Shown here piece by piece: positions 15,702-17,196 of a stretch of DNA of 17,196 nucleotides. How positions within the stretch are numbered: position 1 is the first letter of the stretch; every line of letters begins with the position of its first letter. The notes under the pieces were generated by a model, which made no database searches, was not told where the DNA came from, and saw only the letters and a list, made by a program, of their open reading frames with translations. The stretch is from Alphaproteobacteria bacterium UBA5343 (GTDB taxonomy: Bacteria > Pseudomonadota > Alphaproteobacteria > RF32 > UBA5343): the NCBI GenBank assembly GCA_002410125.1, contig DHQH01000084.1, positions 7,282 through 24,477 of the forward strand, written 5' to 3'. The position numbers and the translations under genes are program-made.

Positions 15702-17057
15702 CTACATAAAGTGACGGATGTGGAGATATAATGCTGCAAATCCCACAGTCACTAACATTACAGGAATTGACCAAATCAAGAATTTAAGGAAACTGATTGG
15801 ATGTCCTTCTCTTTGAGCCATACCTGCTACCATAACATTTGCTGATGCACCGATAAGCGATCCGTTACCACCAAAACATGCACCAAGAGATAATGCCCAC
15901 CATACAGGCATCATAGCTTCTCTACCACCCATTGATGGTTCCATGGATTGTAATAATGGGATCATTGTTGCAACAAATGGGATGTTATCGATTGCTGCTG
16001 ATACTATTGCTGAAATCCACACTACATACATTGCTGTTTTTTCAATACAACCTTGTGTCATGTCGATTAATTTTTCACCAGCAAGACCTAGCACACCTGC
16101 TTGTTCTAAACCATATACGATTGCAAATAAACCAGCAAAGAAGAATACTGTAGTCCAGTCCACATTAGCTAAGGCTTTTTCTGTTTTTTCTTCTCTCTCA
16201 CCATGTGAGTTACCTAATGTATATAAAAGCATTAATACTGCGGCACCAAACATTGCTACTGTTCCGTTTTGAATATGTAAATGTTCTGCACTAACAAAAC
16301 CAGCAATTACTAAGAATAAAACAGATAATGATTTTTTAAGCAATACTGTATCTGTGATACATTCTTTTTCATCCATTGCCATAACAGCTTTTTTATCTTT
16401 AGCTGTTGCTTTCATTTTCTTACCACATACAAGATCAAAGAAAATAATTAAAGCTGCCATTGTAAACACAACAACAGGAGTTAATTCATTCACAAAATCC
16501 ATAAAAGAAAGGTTTAATGCTGAACCAATTAAGATATTTGGAGGGTCACCAATTAATGTTGCAGTACCACCAATATTAGAAGCAAAAATTTCTAAATAAA
16601 GGAATGGATAAGGTGAAACTTTTAATTTTCTAGTAATTTGAAATGTTACTGGAATAATAAGTAAAACTGTTGTCACATTATCAAGTAAAGCAGAGAATAC
16701 TGCAGTAATTATAGCAAGCATTATCATAATACCACGAGGATTTGCATTCACTTTTTTAGCAGACCAAACAGCCACATACTGAAACATTCCACATTTTTCT
16801 GAAATTCCAACAAGTGTCATCATACCAATAAGAAGAGCTAATGTATTAAAGTCAATACCTTCAATAGCTGTTTCTTGGGTTAAAATACCAGTAAAAATCA
16901 TAACAGATGCACCCAGTAAAGCCACGACTGCTCTGTTTAACTTCTCTGTAAATAAAATTATATAACTAACTATAAGTATAGCTGATGATAAAATCATTGG
17001 ATCCATTCCAAAAATAACATTAGCTGCACTTACAACATCATGTGCATTTCCATGCAT
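15702..17057 (-). CDS. ArsB/NhaD-type (ion transporter superfamily) permease
   Basis: About 451 residues from ATG 17057, which has GGAG seven to eight bases upstream; the longer reading from GTG 17120 would add 21 polar residues and bury the SD, so it is rejected. The protein has some eleven to twelve hydrophobic segments and the internal duplication of this superfamily: LDNVTTVL (125-132) and IDNIPFVATMIP (356-367) on one hand, GGTATLIGDPPN (163-174) and GGNGSLIGASAN (396-407) on the other. These helical hairpins hold the substrate path. Members exchange Na+/H+, export arsenite, or carry carboxylates, and the sequence alone does not say which. No arsenic genes (arsR, arsA, arsC) are nearby. 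First gene on the chromosomal side of the window. Confidence 0.9.
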   Translation of the reverse strand: MHGNAHDVVSAANVIFGMDPMILSSAILIVSYIILFTEKLNRAVVALLGASVMIFTGILTQETAIEGIDFNTLALLIGMMTLVGISEKCGMFQYVAVWSAKKVNANPRGIMIMLAIITAVFSALLDNVTTVLLIIPVTFQITRKLKVSPYPFLYLEIFASNIGGTATLIGDPPNILIGSALNLSFMDFVNELTPVVVFTMAALIIFFDLVCGKKMKATAKDKKAVMAMDEKECITDTVLLKKSLSVLFLVIAGFVSAEHLHIQNGTVAMFGAAVLMLLYTLGNSHGEREEKTEKALANVDWTTVFFFAGLFAIVYGLEQAGVLGLAGEKLIDMTQGCIEKTAMYVVWISAIVSAAIDNIPFVATMIPLLQSMEPSMGGREAMMPVWWALSLGACFGGNGSLIGASANVMVAGMAQREGHPISFLKFLIWSIPVMLVTVGFAALYLHIRHFM

Positions 17058-17196
17058 AACTTTTCTCCAAAATTGTTTATATGTTCCTTGCAGAATTTCT
17101 TTTCCGCAACGATTCTTCACAAATACTAAGCAAATATCGTTTAAATATAGTTTAAAAGTAACAATTTAGACACCATTCTTGAATCAACACTTTAAG

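Noticed and set aside
15702..17120. Longer permease from GTG at 17120
   Set aside because: It would place the clear GGAG site and ATG 17057 inside the coding part and add a polar stretch not expected in this family.

Overview
The window is a very AT-rich stretch in which every recognisable gene lies on the minus strand, so transcription runs right to left. It looks bacterial: Shine-Dalgarno sites of the AGGAG type, GTG/TTG pseudo-starts corrected by clear SD-ATG pairs, and rho-independent terminators. The best taxonomic hint is the small protein at 12161-12568. Its C-terminal half resembles the DUF6362 family, which I associate mainly with Alphaproteobacteria, so a low-GC alphaproteobacterium (for example an uncultivated gut or host-associated lineage) is my tentative guess. 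Nothing else fixes the taxon.

The right part (about 14.42-17.2 kb) looks like ordinary chromosome. It carries an ArsB/NhaD-type permease and a ZIP-family metal transporter, separated by a 396-base stretch full of nested inverted repeats (a probable structured leader or 3' RNA). At 14401-14421 there is a 3' tail of a tRNA (acceptor strand plus encoded CCA, tRNA-Thr-like) followed at once by a strong terminator, with no tRNA body. That is the usual scar of an element integrated into a tRNA gene, so I read it as one end of a genomic island that covers everything to its left and continues past the left edge.

The island part (1 to about 14.40 kb) is rich in defence genes. Right to left: a Fic AMP-transferase with a C-terminal MerR-like DNA-binding domain and a perfect 12+12 bp palindrome over its promoter; a 680-base gene-free control-like region with two 16-bp ATTACCG-type palindromes 50 bp apart and iteron-like direct repeats; a small DUF6362-like HTH protein; a five-gene operon hsdR-hsdM-hsdS-AAA ATPase (DUF3696)-degenerate PLD-like protein, closed by a terminator at 3424-3455; a 543-base gap with eight alternating copies of GCGAAC; then a membrane-anchored TerB-N/TerB-C protein overlapping the start of a BrxD-like (DUF2791) P-loop ATPase that runs off the left edge.

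The type I restriction-modification genes probably make a complete, functional enzyme. The ATPase/PLD pair is translationally coupled behind it and probably acts as a linked second defence module. The TerB/BrxD pair belongs to a predicted TerB-ATPase-helicase system whose helicase would be expected just beyond position 1. I found no transposase, integrase, CRISPR array or complete tRNA/rRNA in the window.
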